Positions 13,860-26,224 of a DNA stretch of 64,000 bases are shown here, piece by piece. This DNA comes from Arctopsyche grandis (taxonomy: Eukaryota; Arthropoda; Insecta; Trichoptera; Hydropsychidae): positions 11,600,001 to 11,664,000 of the forward strand of contig NC_135358.1 of the NCBI RefSeq assembly GCF_051622035.1. The letters are read 5' to 3'. The position numbers were made by a program, and so were the translations under genes. The number at the start of each line of letters is the position of its first letter. Position 1 is the first letter of the stretch. The notes below the pieces were generated by a model. It was not told the origin of the DNA, made no database searches, and worked only from the letters and a program-made list of their open reading frames with translations.

Positions 13860-15527
13860 TCATCGCCTTGTATTTAAATTCTGCAAAATATTATAATAAG
13901 AATATGTAGTTTTCATGACCTGAAACAAAAAATAATAATTTTTACAGTCATATTCAAAATGTTTTTTTTATTTGATCTAATTTATGTTTGCAACCTGTGC
14001 AAAGCTTGCATGTGACATGAAATTAAACTTAGCTATCGTTGTGCTGAGTGGCTTTTGAGATCTTTGTATGACCAATAGTATAGATCGTCTAAACCGTGGA
14101 CCATATTTGTACCAATGGCAATTATACGCAGCTATACCTATACGTGAATGCTGAAATAAAAATAGTATGAATCATTAACTTAACCATTGTGCCATATAAA
14201 TTTCAACGACTACCTCATCAATGATCATTTGACCGTATTTCGTTAGCATGGATAGTTGCACTACCAAAGACATGATGAATATAGTCATCGAAGTACTCCG
14301 TATCAGATTATCATTCTTTTAAATGCACATAAACAAGTATAAATACAAACTTTTAATAGATATTATAAATGTTTATGATGTGATAAATTCCTCACCAATG
14401 AAATTTGGAATAATAAGAAGCAAATCGTAATGGAGCTGAACGAATACAAGAGCACGGATTGCAACCCAAAAATTTCCTCCAATTGGTGAATATATCCCAG
14501 CAATACATTATGACGTGCTATACATTTATTCAGTCGAATTGTTGCCGCTGACTCGGATAAATATCGGATTTTATTTTTTTCTTGCTGTGTGTTATGATTT
14601 ACAATGCCAACGTTGGCGAAATCTTTCTGCAAAATGTTCAGATGGGCGACGATGTGCACGGTTAAAGACATAAAAATAGTGTCACTACCACAAATACCAA
14701 AAATTGAAAACATCTTTAATAAAATGAAGAAAATTCGAACGAAAGCTTTTGTTAAATCTGAGGTGGATGTATTCCTAAAAGGCAAAGAAAATTAAGATTT
14801 TTGTTCTTAATAAAATTATGATAAATTAACTATTTTATATTCAATAAACATATAATAAAATTATGTACAATATAACATACAATTCCTTTGATAAAGGAAG
14901 AATTTCATCGCTAGACGTTCCCATAATTTTCTGGTATATATTTAAGATCAGTAAATCGATAACTATAGTATTGAAATAATACATCATACTATAAATAAAT
15001 ACACATCTTTGACTTAAATGATTTGCTTGTATTAGATTTTTGTTTCGTTTCAACGCATCTAAAAAATATCATACATATATTGACAAATCAAATAAAAATT
15101 ATATATTTAAGATACAAATATATTTAAGAAATAAATACATACATAAGTTCCAATCACACTGTAACTTTTCTATGAGGTCTAATAATTTTTTTCGGCTGTA
15201 GAACAATTTAAAATATTTCAAAATAGTTAAGATCGCACTAGAGGTAGGAGTTAAAGCTCCAATTACGGCTTGCAAATTATAAGAATTATATGCCACAACT
15301 ATACCGGCGAACATGTAGAATAAGCTATTTAATATTTGACTGTAAAAAATACAATTACTTAACCAAAAGTTTTCAGTAGTTTTATTGGATAACGCTCGTA
15401 TTCCAATAGTTTGTAATAGGTAAATATTAAACGATACGATTTTGTGCTGCTTCATATGCTTATTCAATCCGTGTGTAATGAAATGAAAAGGTTTACACAA
15501 TTTATAAAACACTCTCCGAAACAACAT
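13860..15527 (-). CDS. Odorant receptor (7tm_6 family), receptor B
   Basis: Six exons, 15527-15143, 15058-14881, 14774-14396, 14315-14214, 14150-13995 and 13919-13860, join in frame (phases 1, 2, 0, 0, 0) to 1260 nt and 419 residues. The exon borders and phases match receptor A except that receptor B lacks the 75-nt intron found there. The shared signature is clear: GSD.IF in the central region, CFLLFQISL before a conserved border, KYGQMI..E, AAYNC.WY, QKPLSTTIAKFNFMS and a C-terminal TYSYYNILQ, typical of insect odorant receptors. The last three exons are 102, 156 and 60 nt against 105, 156 and 60 nt in receptor A. It lies head-to-tail with receptor A about 1.1 kb away, so the pair arose by tandem duplication and then diverged strongly. 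Confidence 0.88.
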
Positions 15528-15539
15528 TGCGATACAAGT

Positions 15540-15956
15540 GTGAATCTAAAATGATGGAAAGATGTTGTATGGAAATGTTAAAAAAATCGTGAATTTCTCT
15601 ATATATACCCATTGAAAAAAATTCTTGTGTTATTTTTTAACTACTTTTTATTGCCAATTATGTAATAAATTAATCCCAACCTGTACAATTATATTTGGTA
15701 TTATATACGAGACATATAATCAATCCGGTAATTATTTTACAAAGGTACTTTATTATTCAGAGTTATTATTGGTAAGTAATTATGTAATTTTGACATTTAA
15801 AACCAATTAGACGGGAAAATGTACAAATGGAGTTTTAAATAATGAATTGAATTATTTAAATGAGTTCAATTTTAATATTACGGCAACATTTGTTAGGAAG
15901 TCCAAACCTTTGAAAATTTGATTATATCTAGTATTATTTCGGCAATTATTACTAAA
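15540..15956. other. 5' flank of receptor B
   Basis: AT-rich with no repeat or gene recognised. The promoter of receptor B is expected here but no TATA or initiator stands out. Confidence 0.35.
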
Positions 15957-16384
15957 CTAGTGTTGTACCAGATGAAATATCATCGCATGGGTGTTAGCAT
16001 ATTAATTTATTAAATAAAAAAAATAAAAGTAATGTTTCGGTCCTATGTTCTATCCGCACGCAGTCAAATTTTTTTTAAAAAACTCTTAAATATATTTAAT
16101 TTAATATTTACATAAATTTTAAATAAATTTTAAATAAATTTTCTTAAATTTAACTAACTCTTAAATAAATAACTCTTAAATAAATTTTCAATAAATGGCG
16201 GTAAACGCTTAGAGACTTAGCGCCGTCTATTTGCCTAGAGGAAACATTGGTAGCAAGCAGTATATATATAGGTTTTTTTAGCATATATATAGAAGGTTTA
16301 GCTGTGACGTACATATGTATGTCGAATCGAAACGACTATTATAGTACGGTGAGCGTTATCTCAGACAGACAGACAGACAGACAA
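15957..16384 (-). mobile_element. Helitron-like element family 1, copy 2
   Basis: Read on the minus strand it ends with a GATGA/TCATC hairpin, then CTAG and T. It carries the family's TCTAGGCAAATAGACGGCGC block and the GAGATAACGCTCACCGTAC block near its 5' end. A short GACA tract at about 16363-16382 sits at the 5' end, where other copies have CTGTGTGTCTGTG. The middle is expanded by AT-rich sequence. Confidence 0.55.
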
Positions 16385-17760
16385 AATATCGATATTATAT
16401 ATGTATATGACAATATACTTGATCATAAGATTAAAGCTGTATTTTAATATAAAATTGTGCTAAACACGTCCAAAGCATTCGTTAGTGTGTCCAAACTATA
16501 TGAAAGTTCATTCAAAGGGACATCAAAGTTCGGAGCAACATCGAGCCAGGCCTGTTCAACATCTATTTGAGGAATATAAGAAAAAAACGAAAATGTGACA
16601 ATATACTAATACGACGTGAGTAGATAATAGAGCGTCGCAAATAATTTCGTAATTTCAGTGCCCAAGTGGTGTTAGTTTTTCCTTTTTCGCTTTTCACGTG
16701 GGATTCAGCAACAATTCCAAGGTTTCAAACACATCGTATGTGGGTCAAAAACGTAGGTTTCGAATTTGCGACCGATCGCTTCATCGAACGTTACAAATAA
16801 TTACGCATGGTTAACATGACCGAATTTTTCATTGTAAGCGTGAGACTTTTCCTGTGTAGAAATGGTTAAGCTTTTGTTCAAAAATTCTCATCTGTACATA
16901 TATGTATATTAATATTCAATAAAAACACAACTTCATATATATTATATGTATATACTTCGTATATAGATAAAGTAAACGCATACATTCGTATTGGAGTTGC
17001 CTTCTTCAATAATCATAATGTATGTATGTAGTAGTTAAGAATAATCATTTATTGCATAAATATTACGCAAAATATTGAGGATAGTTTGTTATCGATCAGG
17101 ATAACTTTCACAACGTTTAACCGACAAAAACCCAATCTAACCATAGGTAAGTAGTGCGTTGGTGTGACTCACAAAATTGTGTGAGCGTAAAAATTGCATA
17201 ATGATTATGTTGCTAGTTACAGATACGTTTTCAAAGACATGATTATCTATCGCAAATTGGTAATTAAAATTTGTATAATATAAAGTAGCAACTATACGAA
17301 TGAAAAAATGTTGTGAGATTTTGCAAGTATTTTACTAACAATACGCGTTAGGAAATTGGAAGGGCTAATTGTGTAATGTCTTGTTTGTTTGCATGTACAT
17401 ATATTCCCACACACAGTAATAAAAGTCTAAATGTATAAATGGGTCATTTAATGTTTCTTTCATATTAACATATCAATAAAACTATCTTGGATCAACTTTG
17501 CAAGGTATTCGTATGTAAATTTAGTATGAAATCATTTGAAAATAATAATAGAATTACATTTACACTATATTCTTTGTTTACTGTTTTAAAACTGTAAAAA
17601 TGATAGTGAAGCAAAGTTGATTTAACTATTTTTCAGGGAATATGGTGGTTTAGGTATATAAAATAAAATATTATTAAAGTCGCAATTATTGATATAAAAA
17701 ATAAAATCATAATCCATACATATGTATGTATGTGTGTACATCATATGTACATATATGTAT
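16385..17760. other. Non-coding stretch, no gene recognised
   Basis: Mixed unique sequence with moderate GC between 16480 and 16860 and AT-rich remainder. Only short frames without domains were seen. Confidence 0.4.
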
Positions 17761-17764
17761 ATAA

Positions 17765-17973
17765 TAGCGTTATTCTGTGTGTCTGTGTATGTCTCCGTAT
17801 ATGTGTCTGTGTGAGATAACGCTCGCCATACTATAATAGTATTATCGATTCGACTTATGCAAAAAAATACTGCCAACAAAACGTACTATATGTAGTGTTT
17901 CCTACCAATATTTCCTCTAGGAAAATAAGTTTTGGAGCAATTAGCGCCATCTATTGAAAATTTATTTAGTTAA
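17765..17973 (+). mobile_element. Helitron-like element family 1, truncated copy
   Basis: It contains the family's 5' blocks (GAGATAACGCTCGCCATACT, TTTCCTCTAGGAAAA, GCGCCATCTATTGAAAATTT). It stops at the point where the family 2 element begins, so family 2 probably inserted into or replaced its 3' part. Confidence 0.5.
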
Positions 17974-18280
17974 CTAGCTGAGCATGGCATGCATTGCAAT
18001 GCCACAATAACGCGTGCAATTCCTGTTCCCGTTCCAGTTTCTCGATGTGTTACGATAAGTTAATGTTTCAGTTTCAAATTAATACTTAAAAATCAAATTA
18101 AATTACAGTAATAATAATTTGTCGGAAAAACGCCGGCGACGAATACAATTGAAAATATTCTATTTTTAGTTTACTAACAACGCAGGTGGCGACGCGAACA
18201 CATTTGTAATTATTGCGTTGTAATGTCACTCTTTCCTTTTCCCCGTTCCCGTTCCCGTTTTTGGGTGTTTTTATTTACGT
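17974..18280 (-). mobile_element. Helitron-like element family 2, copy 1
   Basis: Read on the minus strand the element ends in GCATGCCATGCTCAGCTAG followed by T. It shares the CCCGTTCC-rich tracts, the AACGCAGGTGGCGA block and the TTGTCGGAAAAACGC block with the copy at 32740-33132. The 5' end is lost. Confidence 0.55.
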
Positions 18281-18775
18281 TATTTTATATGCATGCGGTT
18301 CTTTGTTTACGCCGGACCACGCGTTAATAAAATCTGACATTCACTGGTGTTTTAATTTCTCGCTTTTCTCCTGGACTTCGAATTCGTTTTTCAACTGGCT
18401 TTCTTTCTTACTTGCTGACGCTACTGGCTTCCTGATTTTTGTTTTTTTTTTCATGAACTGACTTTTTCTCGGATATGTGTTTGACCCGGCTTTAAAAAAT
18501 TGAACATGGTTCGTAAACAAATATTGACCCCTCTCCGTTTTCAACCCCCTCGGTCCTCGCCCGTCGCTCATTTCAGTCTCACTGTCTCAGTTCTCGCGTA
18601 TCTGTTAAATCAATAAAGACCAACCCTAACAACCTAATCATAAACGAAAAGGGCCAAGCCTAACTAAACCTAACCTAACCTGACCGTTAAATAAATAAGT
18701 GTTGGCTGCTAAGATCTTAGATCTATCATCCAACTGTCATAAATTATAATTTATTTGGTTTTACTCATCATTTAT
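18281..18775. other. Unique non-coding sequence
   Basis: No gene recognised. Near 18660-18680 there are four CCTAA-like units (insect telomere repeat type, TTAGG on the other strand), too few to call an interstitial telomeric array. Confidence 0.4.
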
Positions 18776-18778
18776 ATA

Positions 18779-19215
18779 GCCAGCAGTTTGGCTTAGTGAT
18801 AGCGTATATATTTAGCATCACTGAGGTCATAGGTTCGTGTCCTCGCCACTGCTGGTTAGATTTGGGGGTTTTGTGACTCCAAATCGATCGTTTCTCTATC
18901 AGAGTTTGCCAATTTTATCTGATCATTGCTGAAACGGTTCCTGAAAATTGGTATTAAAAAATCTAATCCTGTTGTCACAAAAATCTGCCCGTATTAATTA
19001 TACACAGTAATCTGAAATCCATAGATGTCACTATGATTATTATTTCTGATTAATTTGTTATATTCTATATATTCTGATTGTATATGTATGTATTACAGTA
19101 TTTCTGATTTCTGATTGTTTATGTATTTCATTAACGTACACCCGTCGCATTGAAGCAAATCTGTAATGGCGAGTGTGTATTGATTTGTGACAATAAAATA
19201 AATAAAATAAATAAA
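18779..19215 (+). mobile_element. tRNA-derived SINE, full-length copy A
   Basis: The head holds pol III promoter boxes: A box TGGCTTAGTGATAGCG and B box GGTTCGTGTCC, spaced as in a tRNA. A family-specific body of about 350 bp and an AATAAA-repeat tail follow. It is nearly identical over its length to the minus-strand copy at 27962-28428, which implies recent activity. Confidence 0.85.
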
Positions 19216-19989
19216 TTTATATATTTTATCCGATCACTTATTTAATTAATTACTGGTCGAAAAATTGTAATTTACTGATCGAAAAATTAATATTTACTGA
19301 TCATTTACATATATTATTTAACTGATCACTTATTTAATAAATTACTGGTCATTAATTTTAATTTTTAACTGATCATTTTAGTTATTTTGAACCCACCCTA
19401 ATTATTTCCCTGTATTTATCAAGAAGAAATTAAATGAGTACACTTAATCTTGATAAACAAAACTTGTTGCATCACGAGCAAATTTCGTTCGGCAAATGAG
19501 CGTTTCCTTGATGTTTAAAACTTTACGTATAAGGTCATCGCCCACAGTCATTCAAACTTCAAATGAAAATAAAAAATAAAACGAGAGAAAGAAAATGTTA
19601 TCATCGTTTTTATGACATCGACCAACTGACCTCTCCGCTAATGCCATAGTCGAATATTTATTTGGGTGAACCGGTGACGACGTTTTCGATAGCTTTTCAC
19701 TTTCGTTCGAAGCGCCAATACGTAATAAATATTGATCCATATTCAATCACAATTGAATCCGCTTGAATACATATCTATTTAAAAAAAAAACGAGAAATTC
19801 AAACAATGGAATGATAGTTGAACGTTTAAATTTGCAATTCAATCGTGACGTCTAGTCTTTATGTTCGCTTTGGTGACTTTGAACGTTTAGTCTATACCGA
19901 AATGCGATAGTTTCACCAAACCTTCAAAACCAAATTATATAAGACAAGTCAGTATAAGTAAATCAACGAACAGCTTTTAAAAGGGCTGG
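19216..19989. other. Non-coding sequence with short tandem-like ACTGATC motifs
   Basis: Between about 19225 and 19380 the motif (T)TACTGATC / AACTGATCA with TTATTTAAT recurs five to six times irregularly. No gene is recognised. Confidence 0.4.
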
Positions 19990-20143
19990 CTAGAGAAATT
20001 ATTTTTTAATATGCTATTTATATCCACCATAGGCATGGTTCTATTTTTTTGATTAATCAAAAAATCAAATTAATCAAAAATAAAAAAAATAGAACCATGC
20101 CTATGGTGGATATAAATAGCATATTAAAAAATAATTTCTCTAG
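19990..20143. repeat. Perfect 61-nt inverted repeat (large hairpin)
   Basis: Arms 19990-20050 and 20083-20143 are exact reverse complements with a 32-nt AT-rich spacer. The match ends abruptly on the outside. The right arm reads on without a break into a short open frame (to 20237) that encodes nothing I recognise. Origin by snap-back copying is inference; an assembly artefact is possible. Confidence 0.95.
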
Positions 20144-20239
20144 TGCCATAATTGAGGAAGGGAGAAGACTAATACGTTTGTATGGACAAGGCGCTGGGGT
20201 CCTGAAACGACCTATATTAATCCAGAAGCAAAATTGATA

Positions 20240-21040
20240 ATTATTGTTACATTTAATTGGTTCCATAAGTTAGTGCCCCAATAATTTCCCTAGTTTTCAA
20301 AGTTGATATGAAACTAGTAATTCACTTTAAATTTCAGTAGCATCCACGTAATTACCTAATAAAGAAAACCATTCGAGTTGGCTGGTAAAAGTTGGAGAAA
20401 TGAAAAATAGGTAATTTTTTTCGAAAACGTGCTTTTTTTTAGATATTTTTAAACATGAAAGAAAAACGCTTGTACGACAAATATGTACCGTCGCGTCTCT
20501 TCGCAAACCTCACCTTCTTGAGTGTTTTCGGTGATATTTTATCCTCTTGTTGACATAGGTTTCTCAGTGATTCCCATATTTGAAGAAGAGTGGGAGAAAC
20601 TTGTCAAAATACTAAGATTGTACGAATTAACAATGACATGAAGATACGCATCTCACATTTGGAGTCCATATATACGTCCCGTACCGCATGTTTGAGTGTG
20701 CTCTTAGCATTATACATATACTGTGAGATTCTAAATTCAAAACTATAGCTTGAAATATTGAACAAATAAAAGAAAACACTCATTTTATATATTATAGATA
20801 AATATTATTGAACGAGAAGAAAAAAAACGAAGATTCATCACATTGCAATTGATGACAAGTGTGCCAACTTCAGTTTTAGATTCCAAGGGCGAAAACACAC
20901 TGAGTGGTATGTGGTACGTGTTTTTTTAGATACTTTAAAACATTCGAAAATAAAGTAAAAATGCAGCACACCTAGCCCATATATGTACATGGTACACAGT
21001 CCCAAAAATCATTCCCTGGAGTTTTTTCGGTGATACTTTA
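20240..21040. other. Non-coding sequence, no gene recognised
   Basis: Unique-looking sequence. A block GATTCCCATATTTGAAGAA..GTGGGAGAAA near 20570 recurs in altered form near 21567 and 49362, so part of the stretch is repetitive. Confidence 0.4.
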
Positions 21041-21044
21041 TCCT

Positions 21045-21535
21045 TGTATTTTATTTTATTATTATTTTATGTTTTATTATACACATTTTATATACCAGGA
21101 AGGTCTAACGGGTTAACCCCAATGCGCCTTCCTGGCCAATTGCAACCAATGCAGCATTTTTACAAGGCTTTTCTTTGTTTTATTATTACATAAGTCGCTG
21201 AATTACGAGACAATGAAAACTCGAAATTAACGAGACATATACATATGTATTTTAACTTGTACATAAATTTTATTATACATTAATCATACTCAACTAGTGG
21301 TGACATAGTAGGTAGGAAGGTTTCTAGCCAATTTAATCGAAGAGCCGTTTCAACAATGAAATCAGAAAAATTGGCAAACTATGATAGGTGACGATCGACC
21401 TGGAGTCACAAATATCCAAGTCTGTCCAGCAGCATTACAGATATACTCAGAATAAACTATTTTCAATCGGGATCGAAACCGGCGCCTCTCGGTGCTAGGC
21501 AAAAGTCCAACCACCGAGCCATGCTGCTGGCTTTA
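21045..21535 (-). mobile_element. Diverged tRNA-derived SINE
   Basis: Read on the minus strand, the head shows an A box-like GGCTCGGTGGTTGG and a B box-like GGTTTCGATCC, then the GTTTGCCAATTT(T)TCTGAT core block shared with the SINE at 18779. The 3' end is TATTTTA-rich (on the plus strand). A GAAGGTCTAACGGGTTAACC block near 21110 recurs in the SINE near 45700. Confidence 0.6.
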
Positions 21536-22930
21536 TCATTTATGCTGACAGTGATCGATAACGGTGAATCCCATATTCGAAGAAATGTAGGAGAAACATA
21601 TGCACTCTGCACGTGCAACTACACCAGATTCGGTTTGGGGAACACTCACTGTCAATTCAGTGTGTTTTCGCCCTAATGTACATATCTCTCTTAGTTGGAA
21701 TATCATCCTCTTGGATGATTTAGTCTCCGATGTATGTATGCAGTCACTCCAATGCAGTTTTAAATATTGCATTAGGTCATTTCGAGCTATAGCTATTCTT
21801 TCAAAGAATTACAAGTTAAGGTCAAATATGTATATTTTTAAATATTTTTTCCAATCAAAAGTTGCATTGTATCACGAGGACTTCACATACGCACGAGCGA
21901 CGATACAATGACCCACTATTATTTTTTCTTCTCGATTTTCAGAAATCGAATACGACCGTGTGGTTAAAATATAGAAAAAAAAAACACGTGAGAACTTTAT
22001 TGATCAAGGTCGACCAGTAGCCGCGTGCGAAAGTGAAATGAGAGTCATTGTTCTCGTAACGAGATTTTTTCTCAATTGAATTTCGGGTACTCCACTTGCA
22101 CGTGTTCTCTTCTCTTTTTTTTTTAATATGTAATTCCTGTGTCGTTTCATCACTTTATTATACGTTACGTTTCTGTTTGGGCCGCTGAGAATCTGTGTCG
22201 TAATTCGCGACAAGGTCGATCCGACGTTATTAAGTCCCTTCGGGTTACCAGTATCCGGTCTATTGTGAGCGAATGCGTTTCGGTGCATTTCGATGTCGGA
22301 TTTTAATTTTCGCATCGCTGATTCAGACCGAATGGCATTAATAAGCGAAAAATTAAACTATTGTACGTTGTTCTTCAAAGGAACACCCTTCCGTCGGTGG
22401 CCATTAAGCGAAATTTTCACCACGGCAACTAAACAATCAATCTCTCCATTACGTACAAAATGAACCGCGATGGTGCTGGAAAATTAAAAAAAAAACCGGA
22501 AAATTCAACAATAACGTATAATACTAATGATACAGTCACACTATGTAAACACAATCAAAATGAGAGTAGTGAAGCGTTGTATGACATTGAAATTGGTATT
22601 TCAAGACAACTAATCACGGGTCAAATGCAATTGTCGCGAATGCAGGTGTTAATTGTCGTTGCGTAAGTCATTGTTGTCGTAAATTAATTAAATAGAACCT
22701 TGTCTGTGATTGCTTTCCTTCGTCTGGTGTTTGAGAAGAGGTTCAATGACCGGTCGAGTTGACCTCAACCGTTAATGTGTCAGTGGTGTTCTTGTAATTT
22801 TTGAAGAAAATTCGTTGCTTCCGAGTTGAACCTTGGTGAGAACCTTGGACTCCTTGCAATCCTCTATTCACATCCGACGCCCACTGCTAAAAGTATATAT
22901 GAAATATATTTAGTAACAATTTGTATGTCA
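21536..22930. other. Unique sequence with GC-richer islands
   Basis: Islands near 21560-21760 and 22000-22420 are richer in GC and CpG than the surroundings. The longest frame (minus, 22004-22315) lacks a domain and splice support, so I do not call it. Confidence 0.4.
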
Positions 22931-22944
22931 AATTTATTATGACA

Positions 22945-23270
22945 TTAGTGTTTTGCCCGTTGATTTCAATGGGTGGTTTTGGAAAGAAATTGAAAAAGAT
23001 ACAACCCGTTCACCCGTTTGAAAGGATGAATGAATGTGTGTATGTGATGTGTGTACGCTCCCACGCAGCGCATCTGACGCTGACGTCACCCGTTCCAAGT
23101 CAGATGCTCAATATCAGGAGCACATATCAGACGCTCCACACACCCCCCCTCCCACTTCCCCGCGTCTCCTCGGAACGATCGATCGGTCGTCACGCCAAAT
23201 CCCTATGCATCACGTATTATCCTGGTATTCCAAAATTTGTTTTTTTTTTAATCTAAATAAACTTGTCCAC
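22945..23270 (-). mobile_element. Helitron-like element family 3, copy 1
   Basis: Read on the minus strand it ends with a CCATTGAAATCAACGG hairpin and CTAA before T. The body shares GCGCATCTGACGCTGACGTC, CACCCGTTCCAA and the TATCAGACGCTCCAC block with 23800-24227 (opposite orientation) and 58020-58290. Confidence 0.6.
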
Positions 23271-23459
23271 GCGTCCGTTTTTATATATATTACCTTCAAG
23301 ATCTACTATCGTATAAAGATGAATGTTTATTTGTTTGTTTTTAATTTAAAACTGCTTTATGCTTTAACTTGGCCATACTCTTTACCTATATAAAGTTTTA
23401 TGAAAAAGCTCCGTCCTTTCTTTATACCTTTAACCCACTTCTTTATTTATTTATTTTGT

Positions 23460-23765
23460 TCCCTTGATGCCATTACGGGTCGCCCCTGCGCGACACCTAA
23501 GGAATTAAACTTGGACTTATGAATTTATAGATTATTAATTTGAAATCATATTCAAATAGTGGATAGGATGGTTTTGCCAATTTGATTAGGAACCTTTTCA
23601 ACAATGAAATCAGATAAATTGATAGGACTCGACTGACTACATAAATATTTGTGAATAAATTCTTTTTAATCCAGGTCAACCTAGGGCTTGAACCCTGGAA
23701 CCTCTCGGTGATTGGCATCAGCTCAACCATTGAATTATATGCTGGCTACTTGACCAGCTTTGTAC
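23460..23765 (-). mobile_element. Diverged tRNA-derived SINE
   Basis: The minus strand shows a B box-like GGTTCAAGCCC and, downstream, ATTTATCTGATTTCATTGTTGA plus GGTTCCTAAT, matching the SINE core. The head is altered relative to the copy at 18779. Confidence 0.55.
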
Positions 23766-23799
23766 ATACACGCGCACAACAAATCAGCATGTAGTGGTC

Positions 23800-24227
23800 C
23801 ATGTGGTCTAAAACTTTTGACCAATTAGAGCAACGACGATACATTTGCTAATGGATGCATTTAAAGCATCCGCTATAGGGATGCGGCGTATCGGGAAAGT
23901 GGAAGGGATGTGAAGTGTCTGACATATGCTCCTAATATTGAGCACCTGATTTGGAACGGGTGACATCAGCTTCAGATGCGTTGCGCGGGAGCGTACACAC
24001 ATTAACACATCCACAAAGACACACACACATTCATTCATCATTTCAAACGGGTGAACGGGTTGGACCAGCGAGCGTGTAATGCGCGTACTCAACATTTTAC
24101 TATTAATACGTACGCGTGCCTATGAATTACCTTACATTATATTTATATACAACATATAACATTATTTTAATTCGTGTATCAATTCCTTTCCTAAACCACC
24201 CGTTGAAATCACCGGGAACGACACTAG
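23800..24227 (+). mobile_element. Helitron-like element family 3, copy 2
   Basis: The 3' end is CCCGTTGAAATCACCGGG, then AACGACA, CTAG and T. The body matches 22945-23270 in reverse orientation and also the split copy at 57105-58290 (AATTCGTGTATCAATTCC, AACATATAACATTATTTTAA). Confidence 0.6.
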
Positions 24228-25660
24228 TTCTGTAATAAAAACTACAATTCTATTCTGGCCTACACTACATATTATGTACATACATACATATATATGCGTA
24301 CATATGTAGTTTCGTAATATTTTTGGTTCAGCTCGAAGGCCTTTTTCAACCTTACCCTAACTGGTTTTAATAAATTTATTGAGTTAGTACCCTGTTAAAA
24401 GTGTTAACTTTTTGAAAGATTTATTCCAAAAAAACAAACTGCATATCATAGTTCCAATTGCATATGAATGTATTAAAAACAAAACCTATTTAATATACGT
24501 GTAGAATACTTTGCTAGTGTTTCAGAATGTTTTTCAGGATTTCTTAGTCGCTTTTCTATTACACTTTTGACACACAGTATCCGACTCTAATTTTACCATC
24601 GTTGATGTACAAACAATAGCAGAAAAAAATTGACCAATTATGCGAACGAATGTTCATTGTCGCAGCGAGAAATCCAAACGCATAGTCGAATCCAAGTGAC
24701 AGTGCGACAGATTTGACTGATTGTTTCCGATCAATTGAAAGACAGTAAGATTTTAACACTAAGTAAATCTATAAAACAAAACTAATGACTAATAATAAAA
24801 GCTAGAGAAATATTAAATATTAAAGAGATCGTCGTAAAAATCAACCAAGACAATTCTAGAAGCAATAAAAGTCACATACAAAGAGCTTCATTAAATTTAA
24901 AGATATTAAACGAAACAATACGAACATAATGCCGTCAGCTTGTGACAGTCGTTATAGTGATACGTGCATGTAATTCAAATGAGTATTTTGTAACCAGTAT
25001 GTACATATGTATGTATAGTGACACATATGTAAATGATCATAAGTCATTATACCAGGAATGGAATAGGGATTATCCAAAAACTGTTTACGTCCATCGAGTC
25101 CTTGGCGTTTTATCATTTCTTGGGATTTTCCACATTTAACTTAGCAATAATGTCACTGCATATTTGGAATTTGGCACGTGATAAAAATTTGATATGAGAT
25201 TGAATTAGCGATGAAATGTATTTTGTATTGATGCGTTTCAGATGACGCGATGAAGTGCTTCGTATTGTGCACCGAACGTTATATGTATTGTAAATTCTCT
25301 CAAAAAAATGTTGAAGTGCAATGGCGGCGAAATGAAGGGAAGTCAATGTGGGTCATGGTTTCCTTGGCGAAAAATATAATAAATTATTTTAATAATAATA
25401 AAATCAAATTATATTAAGAAGGGTTTTCCCGCGTCTTTCACCTTGGGGAACATTAGTCATTTTTTTGGTAAAAGAGCAACAATTATCGCCCCACTACTAT
25501 GTATATTGGTCGAGAGTGACCTTTAGATTTAATAAATGAACATTGTGCGTAAACATGCACACAGTAGATGTTAAAATGTGATACAATGTAAGTTTTGTAA
25601 TAGTTAAATTATAGAGAATTGCATTGGCAATATTCTACACTAAATTTTATGTAATTTTCA
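24228..25660. other. Non-coding sequence, no gene recognised
   Basis: Moderately AT-rich unique sequence with short ACAT tracts near 24275-24305 and 25000-25030. Small frames only. Confidence 0.4.
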
Positions 25661-25667
25661 CAAATAT

Positions 25668-26003
25668 TGGAAGGCAAAGATCGAAAATCGAAAGATCTTA
25701 AGTCGAAAGATCAAAAAAAAGGGTACATGATAAACGGTACTACATATGTATATATAATATATATGAGTGGCATGTGGTGAAATTATCTTTCTTTTTGTCA
25801 TACAACCTTGTTTAATGTGCGCGCGCAGAATACGGGAGGAAAAGCCTGTTCCTCTTGTTCCTGTTGTATCCTGCTCGCGCAAATTAAGTGAGTATGTACG
25901 ACGGGGGGGGAGAGACCCTTTTTTTATCTTTCCACTTAAGATCTTTGCCTTCCGATATTTGCGTTTTCGGGCGTTTCACTTTCGGTCCCGTGAGGTAGAC
26001 CCC
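25668..26003 (+). mobile_element. Long-TIR element, copy A (left end truncated)
   Basis: It carries the family core (TGTGCGCGCGCAGAATACGG, CAGGATACAACAGGAACAAG on the other strand) and the terminal block with AAGATCGAAAATCGAAAG. The right end, reversed, begins GGGTCTACCTCACGGGACCG, matching the left end of the complete copy at 53051. The outer left terminal repeat is missing. Confidence 0.7.
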
Positions 26004-26224
26004 AAGATATGATATGTAAATGGGGATGCTAATTACAAAAATATGCATAATATATTTAAAAACTTACTTATTACCTACACATATAAAGTTACATTCATAG
26101 ATGTACGTAAGTATGGGCTAAAGTTTAAAATAATAATATTCATAATAACGGCCTATTATGTATATGTACATGTATAGAATATTTAAAAGAATTTTCTTGA
26201 ATTGATTTACATATAAATGTTTAA
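26004..26224. other. Short AT-rich spacer
   Basis: AT-rich DNA ending at the TTAA target (26221-26224) of the next element. Confidence 0.4.

Noticed and set aside
18655-18685. CCTAA units resembling telomeric repeats
   Set aside because: Only about four imperfect units, too short for an interstitial telomeric array.
22004-22315. Minus-strand frame of 103 codons in a GC-richer island
   Set aside because: No domain, no clear start context and no partner exon.
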